From: Mycobacterium sp.
GTDB taxonomy: Bacteria > Actinomycetota > Actinomycetes > Mycobacteriales > Mycobacteriaceae
NCBI RefSeq assembly: GCF_029961025.1
Contig: NZ_JASBVP010000007.1
Location: forward strand, 372,001-436,000
Direction of reading: 5' to 3'
Length of the DNA stretch: 64,000 nucleotides
Position numbers and translations under genes: made by a program. The notes below the pieces were generated by a model. That model made no database searches. It was not told the DNA's origin and worked only from the letters and a program-made list of their open reading frames with translations. Of this stretch, positions 1-9,158 are shown piece after piece (within the stretch, counting starts at the first letter, position 1; each line of letters opens with the position of its first letter).

Positions 1-261
1 GCCGACGTGGACGACGTCACCTCGCGCCCCGACCTCGACGCCGCCGTCGTCAGGCTGGCGGCTCCCGTGGCGATCACCCGGGTCATCGCCGTGTTCGTCG
101 ACACTGCTGACGCCGAGGCGGACGTGGTGGCCGCGCGAGCGGTCATCGACGCGGCCGATCTCGGTGACGAGGACGCGGAACTCCTCGTCGGTGACGCCCA
201 GGACCACGATCTGGCGTGGTACGCCACCCAGGAGCTGCCGTTTCTGCTTGACCTGCTGTAA
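1..261 (+). CDS. Conserved hypothetical protein, 3' part (Rv3231c-like by position)
   Basis: The open frame runs from the window edge to a TAA at 259-261, so only the C-terminal 86 residues are visible. The visible part is acidic and rich in Ala, Val and Asp, with no signal peptide, membrane segment or catalytic motif. It ends in a hydrophobic stretch, FLLDLL. It lies directly upstream of the desaturase reductase gene in the same orientation, which is the position of Rv3231c in M. tuberculosis, a protein of unknown function. An internal GTG at 7 could be read as a start, but the frame stays open to the edge and a truncated gene is more likely. No function is proposed. Confidence 0.7.
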   Translation, partial: ADVDDVTSRPDLDAAVVRLAAPVAITRVIAVFVDTADAEADVVAARAVIDAADLGDEDAELLVGDAQDHDLAWYATQELPFLLDLL

Positions 262-299
262 CCCCGATCGATCTGCCGACGATTGCCCTACCAGAGCAA

Positions 300-317
300 G
301 TTACGGTACCGTAGGTT
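300..317. promoter_or_regulatory. Palindromic operator candidate upstream of the desaturase reductase gene
   Basis: Positions 302-313 form a perfect 12-bp palindrome, TACGGTACCGTA, about 70 bp upstream of the reductase start. The half-site CGTAGGTT at 310-317 recurs in the palindrome upstream of desA3. This suggests that one dimeric repressor, perhaps TetR-type, controls both genes. The regulator is not identified. Confidence 0.5.
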
Positions 318-383
318 CGTCGAGGATGGTTGACTTCCGGGCCCATCGCAAGGAGCTTTGTCACGAACACGTTTCCCAGGAAC

Positions 384-1541
384 ATGAAAACGACCAAGGT
401 GACTGCCAAGGTTACCGCCAACCTCGTCGACACCAAGCCGCCCACCGTCGTCGGCGCGGACCGCCATCCGGGATGGAACGTGCTGCGCAAGCTCGGCACC
501 CGCATCACCACCCCGCTGTTGCCCGACGACTACCTGCATTTGCTCAATCCGCTATGGTCGGCGCGGGAGTTGCGGGGCCGCGTGCTGGAAGTCCGCCGCG
601 AGACAGCCGATTCTGCAACTCTGGTCATCAAACCGGGATGGGGTTTTAGCTTCGACTACCAGCCGGGCCAGTACATCGGGATCGGCCTGCTGGTGGACGG
701 GCGCTGGTGGTGGCGGTCGTATTCGCTGACGTCGAGTCCGGTGACCGCCGGTGCCCGCCGGCGATCGCGCACCGTGACCATCACGGTCAAAGCGATGCCG
801 GAAGGGTTTCTGTCGGCGCATCTGGTGGGTGGGGTTGAACCCGGCACGATCGTGCGTCTGGCCGCCCCGCAGGGCAATTTCGTGCTGCCCGATCCGGCGC
901 CGCCGGCGATCCTGTTCATCACCGCGGGATCCGGGATCACGCCGGTGATGTCGATGCTGCGGACGTTGGTGCGCCGTAACCAGATCACCGACATCGCGCA
1001 CCTGCACTCGGTGCCTACCGCGGCGGATGTCATGTTTGCCGACGAACTGGGCGAACTGGCTCGCAGCCACCCCGGTTACCGGTTGCGGATCCGCACCACC
1101 CGCACCGAGGGCCGACTCGACCTTGCCCGGCTGTCCGACGAGGTGCCCGATTGGTCCGAACGCCAGACCTGGGCCTGCGGGCCGGAGGGCATGCTGCACC
1201 GGGCCGAGCAGGTCTGGTCGTCGGCGGGAATCGCCGAACGGCTCCACGTGGAGCGGTTTGCGGTGTCGCGGGCGGCCCCGGCCGGGGTGGGCGGCACGGT
1301 CACCTTTGCGCAAAGCGGCAAGAGCACGGCCGCCGATGCCGCGACGTCGCTGATGGACGCCGGTGAGCGGGCCGGTGTGCAGATGCCGTTCGGCTGCCGG
1401 ATGGGTATCTGCCAGTCGTGCGTGGTTTCGCTGCTGGAGGGCCACGTGCGTGATCTGCGGACCGGTGTCGAACACGAGCCCGGCACCCGGATTCAGACCT
1501 GCGTCTCGGCCGCATCCGGCGATTGCGTGCTCGACATCTAA
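384..1541 (+). CDS. Ferredoxin-type oxidoreductase, electron donor of acyl-CoA desaturase DesA3 (Rv3230c-like)
   Basis: This flavoprotein reductase passes electrons from NAD(P)H to the membrane desaturase DesA3, which makes oleoyl-CoA from stearoyl-CoA. The 385-residue protein has an FAD-binding reductase domain (RxYS-type motif, [10 protein letters not shown]), then an NAD-binding domain ([14 protein letters not shown]), then a C-terminal plant-type 2Fe-2S ferredoxin domain with the cluster CRMGICQSC and a fourth Cys near the end. The ATG at 384 gives a length close to the 380 residues of Rv3230c; an open TTG at 330 would add 18 residues. desA3 follows after 77 bp that contain a second palindrome. 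The pairing parallels DesC/DesB-type reductase-desaturase systems. Confidence 0.9.
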   Translation: MKTTKVTAKVTANLVDTKPPTVVGADRHPGWNVLRKLGTRITTPLLPDDYLHLLNPLWSARELRGRVLEVRRETADSATLVIKPGWGFSFDYQPGQYIGIGLLVDGRWWWRSYSLTSSPVTAGARRRSRTVTITVKAMPEGFLSAHLVGGVEPGTIVRLAAPQGNFVLPDPAPPAILFITAGSGITPVMSMLRTLVRRNQITDIAHLHSVPTAADVMFADELGELARSHPGYRLRIRTTRTEGRLDLARLSDEVPDWSERQTWACGPEGMLHRAEQVWSSAGIAERLHVERFAVSRAAPAGVGGTVTFAQSGKSTAADAATSLMDAGERAGVQMPFGCRMGICQSCVVSLLEGHVRDLRTGVEHEPGTRIQTCVSAASGDCVLDI

Positions 1542-1554
1542 CGATTACTCCCTG

Positions 1555-1590
1555 GTAACCTACGCTTTCGTAGGTTACGATAGCGTAGGT
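1555..1590. promoter_or_regulatory. Perfect inverted repeat (10-bp arms) upstream of desA3
   Basis: GTAACCTACG (1555-1564) and its exact complement CGTAGGTTAC (1569-1578) flank a CTTT spacer. A further half-site, CGTAGGT, lies at 1584-1590. The array ends 28 bp before the desA3 start, a position suited to repression. It shares CGTAGGTT with the palindrome at 300-317. The bound regulator is unknown; a TetR-family fatty-acid sensor is an inference. Confidence 0.6.
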
Positions 1591-1618
1591 CAGTGACTAC
1601 CGACCCGGAAGGCGACAG

Positions 1619-2926
1619 ATGGCGATCACCGATGTGGACGAATACACGCGCCTGACCGACGCCGACATCGACAGCCTGGCCGCCGAGCTGGACGCGATCC
1701 GCCGCGACATCGAAGATTCCCGGGGCCAACGCGACGCCCGCTACATTCGCCGTACCATCGCCGCGCAGCGTGCGCTGGAGGTGACCGGGCGGGTGTTGTT
1801 GACCGCCGGCTCGCGGCGGCTGGCGTGGTGGGCGGGCGCCGTCACCCTGGGCGTGGCCAAGATCATCGAGAACATGGAGATCGGCCACAACGTCATGCAC
1901 GGCCAGTGGGACTGGATGAACGACCCGGAGATTCACTCCTCGACCTGGGAGTGGGACAACCTCGGGGCATCCAAGCACTGGCGCTACAGCCATAACTTCG
2001 TGCACCACAAATACACCAACATCCTGGGCATGGACGACGACGTGGGCTACGGCCTGCTGCGGGTCACCCGTGATCAACGCTGGAAGCGACACCACCTGTT
2101 CAACCTACTGTTTAACACCATCCTGGCGATCGGCTTCGAGTGGGGAGTGGCGTTGCAGCACGTGGAGCTCGGCAAGGTTTTCAAGGGCCGGGCCGCCCCC
2201 GAGGACACCCGGGCCCGGTTGCGGTTGTTCGCACGCAAAGCCGGTCGCCAGCTGTTCAAGGACTATGTCGCCTTCCCGGCGCTCACCGGGCTCTCACCGG
2301 GCGCGACCTTCAAATCGACGCTGAAGGCCAACGCGCTGGCCAACGTGATCCGCAACGTATGGTCCAACGCCGTGATCTTCTGCGGGCATTTTCCCGACGG
2401 CGCCGAGAAATTCACCAAGACCGACATGGCCGGAGAGACCAAGGGCCGGTGGTATTTGCGGCAGATGCTGGGCAGTGCCAACTTCAACGCCGGGCCGGTG
2501 ATGCGGTTCATGAGCGGCAACCTGTGCCATCAGATTGAGCACCACCTGTATCCCGATCTGCCCAGCAACCGGCTGGCCGAGATCTCGGTACGGGTGCGCG
2601 AGGTCTGCGACAAATACGATCTGCCCTACACCACGGGCCCGTTCTTGCTGCAGTACGCGAAGGCGTGGCGGACGATTGCCAAGCTGTCGCTGCCGGACAA
2701 ATATCTGCGCGCCACTGCCGACGATGCGCCCGAGACCCGCAGCGAGCGGATGTTCGCCGAGTTGGAACCCGCTTTGGTGGCGGGCACCGATCCGGCAACC
2801 GGCCGCCGGCGTGGCCTTAAGACCGCGATCGCAACCGTGCGGGCCTGGCGACGCAACAAGCGGGCCAAGGCGGTTGATGCCACGCCACCGGGCAGCACGC
2901 GCCGGCCGTGCGGCCTAGCGGCTTAG
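1619..2926 (+). CDS. desA3: Stearoyl-CoA 9-desaturase DesA3
   Basis: This integral membrane di-iron desaturase introduces a delta-9 double bond into stearoyl-CoA. The 435-residue protein has the three histidine boxes of the family: GHNVMH (about residues 89-94), HNFVHH (about 125-130) and HQIEHH (about 304-309). Hydrophobic segments lie between them. The ATG is preceded by GGAAGG at a suitable distance. Length is close to the 427 residues of Rv3229c, and the preceding gene encodes its reductase partner as in M. tuberculosis. A palindrome immediately upstream suggests separate control of this gene. It converges on rsgA with only 20 bp between stops. Confidence 0.95.
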   Translation: MAITDVDEYTRLTDADIDSLAAELDAIRRDIEDSRGQRDARYIRRTIAAQRALEVTGRVLLTAGSRRLAWWAGAVTLGVAKIIENMEIGHNVMHGQWDWMNDPEIHSSTWEWDNLGASKHWRYSHNFVHHKYTNILGMDDDVGYGLLRVTRDQRWKRHHLFNLLFNTILAIGFEWGVALQHVELGKVFKGRAAPEDTRARLRLFARKAGRQLFKDYVAFPALTGLSPGATFKSTLKANALANVIRNVWSNAVIFCGHFPDGAEKFTKTDMAGETKGRWYLRQMLGSANFNAGPVMRFMSGNLCHQIEHHLYPDLPSNRLAEISVRVREVCDKYDLPYTTGPFLLQYAKAWRTIAKLSLPDKYLRATADDAPETRSERMFAELEPALVAGTDPATGRRRGLKTAIATVRAWRRNKRAKAVDATPPGSTRRPCGLAA

Positions 2927-2946
2927 GTGATCGCGGTCGGCCCACG

Positions 2947-3930
2947 CTACGTTTCCCGCAGCACGGCCAGCAGCCGCCGGGCGGCGGCCACCCGACGAGC
3001 TTGCGCCGGCGAGGTCAGGCGATCCAGGGCGCACTCGGGGTCGGCTGGCGGACCCAGGTGTCCGCAGCCGCGCGGGCAGTCCTCGATGGTCGTGGCCAGA
3101 TCGGAAAACGCCAGGAGCACGTCGTCGGGCTTGATGTGCGCCAATCCGAACGAGCGCACGCCGGGGGTGTCGATCACCCAACCGGAATCGGGAAACGGCA
3201 GCGCCACCGACTGCGCCGACGTGTGCCGCCCCTTTCCGAACTCGGTGACCTCACCGACAGTTCGATCTGCCTGTGGCACAAGACGATTCACCAATGTCGA
3301 TTTGCCCACTCCGGAATGTCCCAGCAACACGGTCACTTTCCCGGTCAACAAGGGAGCGACGGCATCAAGCGGGTCGTCGCGCCCTGCGGTGACGATGGTC
3401 AGATCCAGGCCGGTGAACTGCGCGGCGAACGGTTCCGGTGGGGCGAGGTCGGTCTTGGTCAGGCACAAGATCGGGGTCAGCCCGCCGGCGTAGGCGGCTA
3501 TCAATGCCCGGTCCACCAGCCCGGTGCGCGGCGGCGGGTCGGCCAATGCCACCACGATCAGCAGCTGGTCCGCGTTGGCCACCACCACGCGCTCGGTGGG
3601 GTCGGTGTCATCGGCCGTGCGCCGCAACACCGTTCGCCGCGGCCCCCGACGGACAATGCGGGCCAGGGTGTGCGGACGCCCGGACAGGTCGCCGACCAGG
3701 TCGACGTCGTCGCCGACGACGATTGGCGTCCGGCCCAGCTCGCGAGCCCGCATCGCGGTCACCCGGCGCTGCGGATCCCCGTCGAGCACGCAGCCCCAGC
3801 GGCCCCGATCGACGCTGACCACCATGGCCGTTCTGGCGTTGGCATGGCGGGGGCGGGTCTTGGTCCGCGGCCGCGATCCTCTACCTGAGCGGATCTTGAC
3901 GTCGGACTCGTCGTAGTCGCCGAGCCTCAC
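2947..3930 (-). CDS. rsgA: Ribosome small subunit-dependent GTPase RsgA
   Basis: RsgA is a circularly permuted GTPase that assists late 30S subunit maturation. The permutation is visible: the G4 motif TKTD (about 158-161) comes before the P-loop GHSGVGKST (about 204-212) and the G3 motif DTPG (about 254). An OB-fold-like region precedes the GTPase, and a Cys/His zinc motif (CPRGCGH followed by a later Cys) follows it. The protein has 327 residues, against about 330 for Rv3228. Its GTG start overlaps the aroA stop as GTGA, so the two genes are probably translationally coupled. Confidence 0.93.
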   Translation of the reverse strand: MRLGDYDESDVKIRSGRGSRPRTKTRPRHANARTAMVVSVDRGRWGCVLDGDPQRRVTAMRARELGRTPIVVGDDVDLVGDLSGRPHTLARIVRRGPRRTVLRRTADDTDPTERVVVANADQLLIVVALADPPPRTGLVDRALIAAYAGGLTPILCLTKTDLAPPEPFAAQFTGLDLTIVTAGRDDPLDAVAPLLTGKVTVLLGHSGVGKSTLVNRLVPQADRTVGEVTEFGKGRHTSAQSVALPFPDSGWVIDTPGVRSFGLAHIKPDDVLLAFSDLATTIEDCPRGCGHLGPPADPECALDRLTSPAQARRVAAARRLLAVLRET

Positions 3931-5216
3931 CCGCCGGGCCCCTGACCCGCCATGTCCGCCCAGAGCCGCGGAAACTGGGGCAGTGTCTTGGCCGTGGTGG
4001 CGATGTCGTCCACCTCGACCCCGGCGACCCGAAGCCCGACGATCGCGCCGGCCATCGCCATCCGGTGATCGGCATACGAGTGCCAGACGCCCGGCCGCAG
4101 CGGTGTCGCGGTGATCACCAGACCGTCGGGTGTCTGCCGGCAGTCGCCGCCCAGCCGGTTGATCTCGGTGCTCAGCGCGGCCAGCCGGTCGGTCTCGTGG
4201 CCGCGCAAATGCGCGATCCCGGTGAGCCGTGACACCGACCCCGGGTCGGCCAGTGCCGCCAGCGCCGCCAGTGCCGGTGTCAGCTCACCGACATCGTGCA
4301 GGTCGGCGTCGAGGCCGCCGTAGCTCGCTGATCCGCGAAGTTCGAGGAACGAATCGGTGTGAATGACAACGGAGTTCAGCCGTCTCAGGAGACCCAGAAC
4401 GGTATCGGTGGGTTGGGTGCTGCGCTGCGGCCAACCGGTGATGCGTACCGTGCCGCCGCTGACCACGGCGGCCGCCAGGAACGGAACGGTGTTGGACAGA
4501 TCCGGTTCCACGGCCCAGTGCCGGGCCGCCACCGTGCCCGGCCGCACCGCCCAGCGATCGGGGACCGAGTCGTCGATGTCGACCCCGGCTTGGCGCAGCA
4601 TGGCCACCGTCATCGCGATATGAGGTGCCGAGGGCAGTTCCGGACCGATGTGCCGCACGGTGAGCCCCTCGACGAATGCGGCCCCGCACAGCAGCAGGCC
4701 GGAGACGAACTGCGAGGACGCCGAGGCGTCGATTACCGCGGTGCCGCCGGGCACCGATCCGCGGCCGCGCACCCGAAACGGCAGACCCGCGCCATCGACG
4801 TCGACGCCGAGACCGCGCAACGCGTCCAGCAGCGGTGTGATCGGGCGGGCCCGGGCTTGCTCGTCACCGTCGAAGGCGACCGGCGCGGCACCCAGCGCGG
4901 CCAGCGGCGGGACAAAACGCAACACCGTGCCGGCCAGACCGCACTCGACGCGGGCGTTCGGGGGCACCGCGATTCGGCCGCGGACCAGCAGTTCGGATCC
5001 GGCCGCGTCGACCCGCAGACCCAGGGTGCGCAGCGCTGCGATCATCAGGTCGGTGTCGCGGCTGCGCAGGGCACCGCTGATGGTCGAGGGACCCTGACCC
5101 TGCGTGGCCGCCAACGCCGAGAGCACCAGCGCCCGGTTGGTCTGGGATTTCGAGCCGGGCACGGACAGGGTCGCGTGCACCGGTCCCGATGGGCACGGGG
5201 CCGTCCAGGTCGTCAC
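3927..5216 (-). CDS. aroA: 3-phosphoshikimate 1-carboxyvinyltransferase (EPSP synthase)
   Basis: AroA catalyses the sixth step of the shikimate pathway, joining phosphoenolpyruvate to shikimate-3-phosphate in the cytosol. The 429-residue protein has the N-terminal motif [11 protein letters not shown], the LAGTVLRF segment in place of the usual GNAGT motif, and the ADHRMAM motif near the C-terminus. Start is GTG. It is first in a two-gene operon with rsgA and diverges from the SRAP gene across a gap of only 35 bp, which must hold both promoters or leaderless starts. Confidence 0.94.
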   Translation of the reverse strand: MTTWTAPCPSGPVHATLSVPGSKSQTNRALVLSALAATQGQGPSTISGALRSRDTDLMIAALRTLGLRVDAAGSELLVRGRIAVPPNARVECGLAGTVLRFVPPLAALGAAPVAFDGDEQARARPITPLLDALRGLGVDVDGAGLPFRVRGRGSVPGGTAVIDASASSQFVSGLLLCGAAFVEGLTVRHIGPELPSAPHIAMTVAMLRQAGVDIDDSVPDRWAVRPGTVAARHWAVEPDLSNTVPFLAAAVVSGGTVRITGWPQRSTQPTDTVLGLLRRLNSVVIHTDSFLELRGSASYGGLDADLHDVGELTPALAALAALADPGSVSRLTGIAHLRGHETDRLAALSTEINRLGGDCRQTPDGLVITATPLRPGVWHSYADHRMAMAGAIVGLRVAGVEVDDIATTAKTLPQFPRLWADMAGQGPGG

Positions 5217-5251
5217 TCGTCCATCATCGCTTGTCCTGAGATCATGGAGGG

Positions 5252-6013
5252 GTGTGCGGTCGATTTGCGGTGACCATCGACCCGGCGCAGCTGGCCGAGA
5301 AGATCACCGCGATTGACGAGGCCACCGGCCACGGGGTTGCCGGAGGCCCGAACTACAACGTGGCCCCGACGGCCACCATCGCGGTCGTGGTGAGCCGGCA
5401 CGGCCAACCCGGCGATCAGCCGACCCGGCGCGTTCGGGCGATGCGGTGGGGGCTGGTGCCACCGTGGGCGAAGCCGGGTCCCGCCGGCGGGCTCGAGGGC
5501 CAGCGGCCGCAGCTGATCAACGCCCGCGCGGACAAGATCATTACCTCGCCCGCGTTCCGGTCGAGCGCTCAATCCAGGCGCTGCCTGGTTCCGATGGACG
5601 GCTTCTACGAGTGGCGTGTCGCAAATGACCTGCCCAGCGGTATGAAGCGGCGCAAGACGCCGTTTTACATCTACCGCGAGGACGGCGAGCCGCTGTTCGT
5701 GGCGGGCCTGTGGTCGGTGTGGCGGCCGGCCCCCGCCGCCCCCCCGTTGCTGAGCTGCGCCATTATCACCACCGGCGCGGTCGGTGAACTCGCCGGGATC
5801 CATGATCGAATGCCGTTGCTGGTGCCCGAGGGTGACTGGGATCGCTGGCTGGACCCCGACGCCCCACCGGATACCGAGCTGCTGGTCCGCCCGCCCGAAG
5901 TCAGCGGTGTCCGGATACGTGAGGTCGCCACGCTGGTCAACAACGTGCGCAACAACGGTCCCGAGTTGATCGAGCCGGTCGGCCCACGGCGCGAGTCGCC
6001 GACACTGCTGTAG
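5252..6013 (+). CDS. SRAP/HMCES-family abasic-site DNA-protein crosslink protein (YedK-like)
   Basis: SRAP proteins shield abasic sites in single-stranded DNA by forming a covalent link through an N-terminal cysteine. The 253-residue protein begins M-C-G-R-F, so Met removal exposes the catalytic Cys2; this requirement fixes the GTG at 5252 as the start although GGAGG lies unusually close. Other SRAP signatures are N-x-A-P-T (YNVAPT), the segment NARAD, and the motif FYEWR. It matches Rv3226c in family and position. Rv3225c, which follows in M. tuberculosis, is absent here. Confidence 0.9.
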   Translation: MCGRFAVTIDPAQLAEKITAIDEATGHGVAGGPNYNVAPTATIAVVVSRHGQPGDQPTRRVRAMRWGLVPPWAKPGPAGGLEGQRPQLINARADKIITSPAFRSSAQSRRCLVPMDGFYEWRVANDLPSGMKRRKTPFYIYREDGEPLFVAGLWSVWRPAPAAPPLLSCAIITTGAVGELAGIHDRMPLLVPEGDWDRWLDPDAPPDTELLVRPPEVSGVRIREVATLVNNVRNNGPELIEPVGPRRESPTLL

Positions 6014-6088
6014 CGGCAGCAGCGCGCCGGCGTGCGCGGAGGGCGACGGCGGGGGAAACCCGGTGTCCGTTGGGCGGCGGAGAAGGGC

Positions 6089-6119
6089 GCATTACGGCAG
6101 CATTACGGCCGGCATTACG
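6089..6119. repeat. Three tandem copies of a GCATTACGG unit at the end of the dehydrogenase gene
   Basis: The units begin at about 6089, 6100 and 6112. The TTA in the last copy is the reverse complement of the stop codon of the minus-strand dehydrogenase gene, so the short duplication starts at that gene's 3' end. Confidence 0.7.
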
Positions 6120-6963
6120 GTCGGAGGTAGCCCGGAGGATTGACGGAGTCCACCCACAGGTCGACGACGAGCTCGGCGCCGGGCACCACGTCATATACCG
6201 ACAAGTCGGTCACCCCCGACTCCAGCAGCACGTCCTCGCACAGCAGCGAGTTGCCGGTGAAGTCGCGGGCGGGCTTGTTGAGGATGACGTAGGCGGCGTC
6301 GGCGTACACCTCGGGTTTACGGGCTTTCGCCATCGCCTCATCGCCGCCCAGGAGGTTTCGCACCGCGGCGGTGGCGACCAGGGTGCGCGGCCACAAGGTG
6401 TTGGAGGCGATGCCGTCGGCGCGCATCTCCTCGGCGATCGCTAGCGCGCACAACGTCATCCCGAACTTGGCCATCAGGTACGCCGTGGGCCGGAGCCATT
6501 TGGGCTCCAGCCGCACCGGCGGGGAGAGCGTCAGGATGTGCGGGTTCTCCCGGCCTTTCAGGTGTGGAATGCACGCCCGCGACACCGCATAGGTGCCACG
6601 CACCTGAATGCCGTTCATCAGGTCGAAGCGCTTCAACGGTACTTCGGTAATGGAGCCAAGGTTGATCGCCGACGCGTTGTTGACGCAGATATCGATACCG
6701 CCGAACTGTTCGACGGTGCGCGCCACCGCGGAATCCACCGAGTCGGCGTCGCGGACGTCACCGACGATCGGCAGTGCCTGCCCGCCGGCCTCCTCGATCT
6801 CCCGGGCCGCGGTGTAGACGGTTCCCGGCAACTTTGGGTGTGGTTCGGCGGTCTTTGCGAGCAACGCGATATTGGCTCCGTCGCGCGCCACCCGCTTGGC
6901 GATGGCCAGGCCGATCCCACGGCTGGCACCCGAAATGAACATGGTCTTGCCGGAAAGCGACAT
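6115..6963 (-). CDS. Short-chain dehydrogenase/reductase (Rv3224-like)
   Basis: This is a classical NAD(P)-dependent SDR of 282 residues, the same length as Rv3224. It has the nucleotide-binding motif GASRGIGLAIAK near the N-terminus, NNAS, a Ser in the LTLSPP strand and the catalytic YLMAK (YxxxK). Sequence features resemble the HSDL2-like branch, whose substrates are uncertain. The ATG at 6963 (MSLSGK) is chosen because residues further upstream are low-complexity Pro/Arg translation. It is divergent from sigH; the intergenic stretch 6964-7148 holds a SigH-type promoter candidate. Confidence 0.88.
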   Translation of the reverse strand: MSLSGKTMFISGASRGIGLAIAKRVARDGANIALLAKTAEPHPKLPGTVYTAAREIEEAGGQALPIVGDVRDADSVDSAVARTVEQFGGIDICVNNASAINLGSITEVPLKRFDLMNGIQVRGTYAVSRACIPHLKGRENPHILTLSPPVRLEPKWLRPTAYLMAKFGMTLCALAIAEEMRADGIASNTLWPRTLVATAAVRNLLGGDEAMAKARKPEVYADAAYVILNKPARDFTGNSLLCEDVLLESGVTDLSVYDVVPGAELVVDLWVDSVNPPGYLRP

Positions 6964-7037
6964 GGCCGTCACCCTAGCGTTATGCCCGGTTGCACCGCCG
7001 GCGTGGCCCGGCGCCGGGTGAGGCCGGATACCGCGCC

Positions 7038-7064
7038 GGAAATAGCGGGCCGGTGTAGACGGTT
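7038..7064 (+). promoter_or_regulatory. SigH-type autoregulatory promoter candidate
   Basis: GGAAA at 7038-7042 and CGGTT at 7060-7064 are 17 bp apart and resemble the SigH/SigR consensus (GGAAY and GTT). Transcription from here would include the GTG at 7149, so the induced message would encode the longer SigH form. Confidence 0.4.
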
Positions 7065-7148
7065 GACTGAGGCGATCTGGCGTGCCTGCCCCGGGCCGCA
7101 GCAGACGGCCACGGTGGCGGCCTCTAGATTGGTGAGGAGGGAAGTCTG

Positions 7149-7922
7149 GTGTCGGCGGCGATGAGTCTGCTGGACGGGAAGCCGTTGACGCATTGCCTTG
7201 AGGGCCCGGTGTTGGCATCGGAGCCGTCCGGTGGCACTGCGGCGGAAGGGACTGTGTTACTCACCATGGCCGATGTCGATGGCGCGACTGGGCCCGAGGT
7301 GGCGGAGGGTCCGGAGCCCGCCGGCGCCGAGGAAACCGACGAACAGCTGACGGCGCGTTTCGAGCGTGACGCGATTCCGTTGCTGGACCAGCTCTACGGC
7401 GGCGCGTTGCGGATGACGCGCAATCCGGCCGACGCCGAAGATCTGCTTCAGGAGACCATGGTGAAGGCCTATGCGGGTTTCCGGTCCTTTAAGCAGGGCA
7501 CCAACCTCAAGGCGTGGCTGTATCGGATTTTGACCAACACCTACATCAATAGCTACCGCAAGAAGCAGCGCCAACCACCGGAGTATCCGACCGAGGAGAT
7601 CACCGATTGGCAGTTGGCGTCCACGGCCGAACACTCCTCCACCGGTTTGCGTTCGGCCGAAATCGAGGCCCTCGAGGCGTTGCCGGACACCGAGATCATT
7701 GAGGCGTTGCAGGCATTGCCGGAAGAGTTCCGCATGGCGGTCTATTACGCCGACGTCGAGGGCTTCCCGTACAAGGAGATCGCCGAGATCATGGATACGC
7801 CGATCGGGACGGTGATGTCGCGGCTGCACCGTGGCCGGCGCCAGTTGCGCGGCCTGTTGGCCAATGTGGCCAAGGAGCGGGGCTTCACCCGCGGGGGATC
7901 AAGCACCCGAGGAGGTGTCGCC
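7149..7922 (+). CDS. sigH: ECF sigma factor SigH (reading frame continues into rshA)
   Basis: SigH directs the thiol-oxidative and heat stress response. Sigma-2 ([21 protein letters not shown]), with its [11 protein letters not shown] segment, and sigma-4 ([19 protein letters not shown]) are intact. Two starts are possible. GTG 7149 follows AGGAGGG with ideal spacing and adds 39 residues. ATG 7266 (MADVDG) matches the annotated M. tuberculosis start. An unstable N-extended isoform is known for the Streptomyces homologue SigR. The sigH frame does not stop before rshA. A run of five G at 7893-7897 is followed by an open frame. With four G the frame would end in [10 protein letters not shown] and an ATGA overlap with rshA, very like the M. 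tuberculosis SigH tail. This is a frameshift, a true fusion or a base-call error. Confidence 0.85.
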
Positions 7923-8243
7923 ATGACCGAGTTTTCGTGTGGGCGCAACCCCGCTGACCATCCGGGTCATGTCGGCGGCAGCGAATTCACCCTCGACTGC
8001 AGGCAGGTGATCGCCGAGATCTGGACCCTGCTGGACGGGGAATGCACACCCGACACCCGAAAGAAGCTGCGACAGCACTTGGAGGACTGCCCCGAATGCC
8101 TGCGGTACTACGGGCTTGAGGAGCGGATCAAGGCGCTGATCAGCAAGAAATGCAGCGGCGAGAAAGCCCCCGAACGGCTGCGCGAGCGGCTGCGGCTGGA
8201 GATCCGCCGGACCACCATAATTCGTGACCGGCAGCCCTTCTAA
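7923..8243 (+). CDS. rshA: Anti-sigma factor RshA (ZAS family)
   Basis: RshA binds SigH under reducing conditions and releases it when its cysteines are oxidised. The 106-residue protein holds the zinc-associated anti-sigma motif HxxxCxxC (HLEDCPEC) plus upstream Cys residues, and the conserved C-terminal helix [14 protein letters not shown]. Its ATG at 7923 is preceded by GAGGAGG. It is in the same frame as sigH without an intervening stop, so a fused polypeptide of up to 364 residues is encoded as sequenced. In other mycobacteria the two genes overlap by ATGA. Independent initiation at 7923 is still likely given the strong ribosome binding site. Confidence 0.88.
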   Translation: MTEFSCGRNPADHPGHVGGSEFTLDCRQVIAEIWTLLDGECTPDTRKKLRQHLEDCPECLRYYGLEERIKALISKKCSGEKAPERLRERLRLEIRRTTIIRDRQPF

Positions 8244-8262
8244 TCCCTCAGCGCGGCCGTTG

Positions 8263-8340
8263 CTACGAAGCGTTGGGACGTTTGCCGTGGTTGGCCTTGC
8301 TGTACTTGCGGTCGCGTTTCTTGCGGCCACGCTTGGCCAT
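8263..8340 (-). CDS. Ribosomal protein bL37 (25-residue basic peptide)
   Basis: This 25-residue, very basic peptide (MAKRGRKKRDRK...) lies on the minus strand between rshA and the secreted protein gene. The start ATG (8338-8340) follows an excellent GGGAGGAG. Composition and the AKRGRKKR...YSKANHGKR pattern match the small 50S protein bL37 described from mycobacterial ribosomes. In M. smegmatis the bL37 gene also lies next to rshA. It is too short for ordinary gene calling. The alternative, a chance ORF, is unlikely given the sequence match and the ribosome binding site. Confidence 0.85.
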   Translation of the reverse strand: MAKRGRKKRDRKYSKANHGKRPNAS

Positions 8341-8421
8341 GACTGCTCCTCCCTGCAGGACCTGACGCTACGTCAGTCTCTCACGGGAGTCTCTCACGAG
8401 GCCGGCGGTACCCGGGATCGA

Positions 8422-8856
8422 CTACACCACCGGGCTGGTGGTCACCGACGTATTCGGGCTGAGGTAGCCCGGTGATGCGGGATTCTGTCCCGGCAACAGC
8501 GGGCCCTGCCCCGGCAGCGCCGGGGTTTGCCCCGGCAACAGCGGACCGGTAGAGCCGGGAGTCAAGGGATTGGCACCGGAGGCGGCGGGCATGAAGATCG
8601 GGCCGAGGCCGGGGAACACCTGATTGAGGAGAGAATCGAGCTCGCCGAAGATCGCGTTGGCGGCACTTACGCCCGCGGCGGGGTTCGGCGCGACGGGAGC
8701 GGGATCGTCGACGAGCACCGGCTGCTGGGGGGAGGCTCCGGCGACCCCGCTGCCGAGCCCGATCACGCCTAGTGCCGCCAATGCGAGCCCCGCACCGGCG
8801 GTCGCCCGGGCCAACGACCCCCGATTCTTAACGACCGTAAACATGTTCACGGACAA
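8422..8856 (-). CDS. Secreted Ala/Pro/Gly-rich hypothetical protein
   Basis: This 144-residue protein has an N-terminal signal peptide: basic start, hydrophobic AGLALAALGVIGLGSG and an AGA cleavage site near residue 40. The mature part is rich in Pro, Gly and Leu, with an imperfect LPGQ repeat (LLPGQTPALPGQGPLLPGQ). No cysteine or enzymatic motif is visible. The TTG at 8856 lies six bases after AGGAG; GTG 8850 and ATG 8844 are alternatives. It is divergent from the TB7.3 gene. Function is unknown; a cell-envelope protein is the most that can be inferred. Confidence 0.75.
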   Translation of the reverse strand: MSVNMFTVVKNRGSLARATAGAGLALAALGVIGLGSGVAGASPQQPVLVDDPAPVAPNPAAGVSAANAIFGELDSLLNQVFPGLGPIFMPAASGANPLTPGSTGPLLPGQTPALPGQGPLLPGQNPASPGYLSPNTSVTTSPVV

Positions 8857-9158
8857 GGGAGACTCCTCTCACGCAAGCAACGAACGAAGAGTGCTTCACA
8901 CACTTAAATCACTGTGGTAACGATTCTGCTCAGAAATCACAGCTGTAAGACGACACGATCACAAATCGGATTCTATAGATTCACTTACTAATCTTGGGGT
9001 TCGCTTATTCTGCTGCTAGTCGGGGCGACGTGTGGCTCTTCACAGTCCTGAGCCACGCCACCCGCAGCAGAGTCGATGCTCACCGATCAGCCGCCGATTG
9101 TGGTTCGATGGAGCGACAGAATTACCCAAGCATCGACTCGGGGATGAATGAGGTGATG
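8857..9158. other. Divergent intergenic region between the secreted protein and TB7.3 genes
   Basis: About 300 bp of lower-GC sequence contain no supportable gene. An open frame from 8994 runs into TB7.3 but its upstream part lacks family support. The region probably holds divergent promoters; no clear consensus boxes were identified. Confidence 0.5.
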
